Positions 6,734 to 8,342 of a DNA stretch of 8,342 nucleotides are shown in pieces. The notes under the pieces are model-generated. The model saw only the letters and a list, made by a program, of their open reading frames with translations, was not told the DNA's origin and did no database searches. Both the position numbers and the translations under genes were made by a program. How positions within the stretch are numbered: position 1 is the first letter of the stretch; each line of letters starts with the position of its first letter. The stretch is from Patescibacteria group bacterium (GTDB taxonomy: Bacteria; Patescibacteriota; Gracilibacteria; UBA1369; PNNO01): positions 1 to 8,342 of the forward strand of contig JAHJMX010000015.1 in the NCBI GenBank assembly GCA_018821175.1, written 5' to 3'.

Positions 6734-6823
6734 GGAGAGATGGCTGAGCGGTCGAAAGCGGCGGTCTTGAAAACCGTTAGACTCGAAAGGGTCTCCTGGG
6801 TTCGAATCCCAGTCTCTCCGCCA
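6734..6823 (+). tRNA. tRNA-Ser (anticodon UGA)
   Basis: All elements fold by eye. The acceptor stem pairs GGAGAGA with TCTCTCC, followed by discriminator G and an encoded CCA. The D-arm is of the GGCTGAGCGG...GCGG serine type. The anticodon loop CTTGAAA carries TGA at 6768-6770, reading UCN serine codons, chiefly UCA. A long class II variable arm pairs GACTC with GGGTC around GAAA. The T-arm is CTGGG-TTCGAAT-CCCAG. The long variable arm with anticodon UGA identifies serine and rules out leucine or tyrosine. At 90 nt it is the normal size. Confidence 0.97.
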
Positions 6824-6906
6824 TTTTGGCGTGTGTAAAAATTTTCCCTATTTTTCCCGAAATCTGGTAAACTTATCTTGCCTAAGTTTTAATAATCTAA
6901 AAAAAA

Positions 6907-7659
6907 ATGAAAAAAACATTAATTCTCAGTTTATTTTTGAGTTTATTTTTGAGCGGATGTGACTTAGGTGCAGTTGAACAAACAGAGCTTCAGACAATTT
7001 ACAACGATTTAAAAGTAAATGATAAAATTGCAGAAATTACTGATGAAGTCTGTTTTTTAAGTGAAGATTGTAAGCTTCCAGGTGAGTATGCGATGAGATC
7101 TAGTTGTCCTTACACAGTGAAATGTGTTAACCAGACATGCATGATTATTTGTCCAGAATTTCCACAAGTTCTTCCTGAAATCGAAGCTCCTGTTACCCTG
7201 ACTTATCCGTCAGAAATGAACCGTATAGCGAATGGCGAATGGGAAACTTATCGAAATGAAAAATATGGTGTTGAATTTGGATATCCATCTGAATTTCAGC
7301 TTGAAGAAGAGCTCCATTATACCTATGAGGACGGGAAGGATTGGTATCGTATTTGGGTAAAAAACCCAGATTTACCAGAAAATCCAGTGATGTTACTTGA
7401 AATTAATCCTGACGGGTATGGCCCAGTTTTTCCAGATAAACATTATGATTTGACTCAATCTGATAATGCAAAAGTAGAATTTTTGGAAGAAAGCATATAT
7501 GCACCGGAAGAATATAATCAAGATGGCATCATGTTCATTGTTGCCGCGATGTATTCAGATAATGAGAATATGTATTCTTGGCATTTCACATACCAAGAGA
7601 ATGGAGAAGAGTATGAAACTTTGTTTAAAGATATTCTTGCAACTTATAAATTTTTCTAA
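6907..7659 (+). CDS. Secreted lipoprotein with a six-cysteine module and a PsbP-like C-terminal region
   Basis: The 250-residue protein starts with a lipoprotein signal peptide (KK, hydrophobic run, lipobox LSGC, lipidated Cys18), so it is predicted to be attached to the outer face of the membrane. After a short spacer, six cysteines at 49, 55, 67, 73, 78 and 82 form a compact module (CFLSEDC...SSCPY..KC...C...CPE) that could make three disulfides. I recall similar short modules in uncharacterised secreted proteins of Patescibacteria, without a known function. The rest (about 113-250) begins YRNEKYGVEFGYPSEF, typical of PsbP-like lipoprotein domains, and is rich in Tyr, Glu and Asp. No catalytic motif is visible. 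The ATG follows an A-run (eight of the ten bases before it are A) with no Shine-Dalgarno. The stop codon directly abuts the start of the methyltransferase gene, indicating an operon. Function unknown. Confidence 0.85.
   Translation: MKKTLILSLFLSLFLSGCDLGAVEQTELQTIYNDLKVNDKIAEITDEVCFLSEDCKLPGEYAMRSSCPYTVKCVNQTCMIICPEFPQVLPEIEAPVTLTYPSEMNRIANGEWETYRNEKYGVEFGYPSEFQLEEELHYTYEDGKDWYRIWVKNPDLPENPVMLLEINPDGYGPVFPDKHYDLTQSDNAKVEFLEESIYAPEEYNQDGIMFIVAAMYSDNENMYSWHFTYQENGEEYETLFKDILATYKFF
6928..6951 (+). repeat. Perfect 12-bp tandem duplication inside the lipoprotein signal peptide
   Basis: AGTTTATTTTTG occurs twice head to tail (6928-6939 and 6940-6951), encoding the repeated SLFL of the hydrophobic core. 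The unit is a multiple of three, so copy changes would lengthen or shorten the signal peptide by four residues without a frameshift. Confidence 0.85.
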
Positions 7660-8342
7660 ATGAGCAAACAGGAGCATTACCGAAGTCGATACAAAAGAAA
7701 TCATCCAGAATGGATAGATAGCATGACTATTTACGGAGATTTAATTGATAAAGAAGTGAAAGTTGGGACAAAAGTTCTTGATATTGGATGTGGGCATGGA
7801 GAATTCTTGAAGGATATTTATTCGCGGACAGAGGGGACTTATGGGCTTGATCCAGATGAGGCTGGTCTTAAGAAAAATACAATTATTAAGCATAAAAATG
7901 TTGGACTTGCCGATGAAATCCCATTTGAAAACAATTTTTTTGATGTTGTTGTCTCAGCTTGGGTACTCGAACATGTTGCAGATCCGGAAAAAGTTTTTGG
8001 TGAGATTTATCGCGTTTTGAAGCCTGGCGGAAAAGTTATTTTTATTACTCCTAATTCGTGGAATTATATTGTTTGGATTAATCGATTAATCCCTGATAAA
8101 TTTCATGATTATTTGACGAAAAAGCTTTACGGAAGGCAAGAAAACGACACTTTCAAAGTTCATTATCGAGTAAATTCAGTTGGAAAAATTGAAAAAATTC
8201 TTAGTAAAATCGGTTTTAAAAAATCGCGGATTATTGTAAACGGTGATCCAACTTACATAAGTTTTTCAAATATTCTTTTTCATATTTCTTGTTTGATTGA
8301 ATGGGTGTTGAATTTGCGTCCATTCCAAAAAACGAAAGTTCA
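7660..8342 (+). CDS. Class I SAM-dependent methyltransferase (Methyltransf_11-type), 3'-truncated by the window edge
   Basis: The frame is open from ATG 7660 to the right edge, 227 codons without a stop. Hallmarks of the Rossmann-fold SAM methyltransferases are present: VLDIGCGHGEF (motif I, residues 39-49, SAM binding), YGLDPD with the acidic ribose ligand (61-66), EIPFENNFFDVVVSAWVLEH (86-105) and RVLKPGGKVIFITPN (118-132). The region after residue 135 is aromatic and basic (FHDYLTKKLYG, VHYRVNS) and probably shapes the acceptor site. Such short enzymes often act on lipids, quinones or surface sugars; the acceptor cannot be read from the sequence. The start is chosen because TAA of the lipoprotein gene and this ATG are directly adjacent and no better upstream start exists. 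No Shine-Dalgarno is present, so translational coupling is likely. Confidence 0.9.
   Translation, partial: MSKQEHYRSRYKRNHPEWIDSMTIYGDLIDKEVKVGTKVLDIGCGHGEFLKDIYSRTEGTYGLDPDEAGLKKNTIIKHKNVGLADEIPFENNFFDVVVSAWVLEHVADPEKVFGEIYRVLKPGGKVIFITPNSWNYIVWINRLIPDKFHDYLTKKLYGRQENDTFKVHYRVNSVGKIEKILSKIGFKKSRIIVNGDPTYISFSNILFHISCLIEWVLNLRPFQKTKV

Noticed and set aside
1..8342. Alternative genetic code with TGA as glycine
   Set aside because: All long genes read through with no in-frame TGA, and glycine is encoded by GGN throughout.
1..8342. CRISPR array, insertion sequence, integrase or attachment site
   Set aside because: No spaced direct repeats, transposase motifs or terminal inverted repeats were seen. 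The tRNA-Ser is followed by no integrase or duplicated tRNA 3' end in this window.

Overview
This is an AT-rich bacterial window with compact gene packing, and every visible stop codon is TAA. It carries cell-envelope and translation genes. Several features together suggest a member of the Candidate Phyla Radiation (Patescibacteria), but no marker gene here proves that: a free-standing ComEC-type metallo-beta-lactamase protein, an LPXTG-anchored FN3 surface protein, a small Cys-rich lipoprotein, few Shine-Dalgarno sequences, and divergent aminoacyl-tRNA synthetase motifs. No in-frame TGA is read as glycine, so the Gracilibacteria/SR1 code is not in use.

Layout, left to right. (1) murA (+) is cut by the left edge and covers nearly the whole enzyme. 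(2) A ComEC/Rec2-like metallo-hydrolase (-) converges on murA, and their 3' ends overlap by 35 bp. (3) A short intergenic region holds a rho-independent terminator for the next gene. (4) A long LPXTG surface protein (-) has the order signal peptide, FN3, two Ig-like/SwmB-type domains, FN3, LPETG anchor, and a good sigma70-type promoter lies upstream. (5) On the + strand a B3/4 (PheRS-beta-type tRNA editing) domain is joined in one reading frame to a complete arginyl-tRNA synthetase. The joint frame is broken by a single TAA in the middle of the B3/4 domain. (6) A tRNA-Ser(UGA) gene follows with its own likely promoter. (7) A lipoprotein with a six-cysteine module abuts (8) a class I SAM-dependent methyltransferase that runs off the right edge.

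The most notable element is the B3/4-ArgRS arrangement at about 3966-6647. B3/4 domains are tRNA-proofreading modules, and a free-standing member (CtdA, as I recall) clears canavanine from tRNA-Arg. A physical fusion to ArgRS would therefore suggest a built-in tRNA-Arg editing function. The internal TAA leaves three options: a split two-chain system, stop readthrough or reinitiation, or a nonsense mutation or sequence error. The sequence alone does not decide between them.
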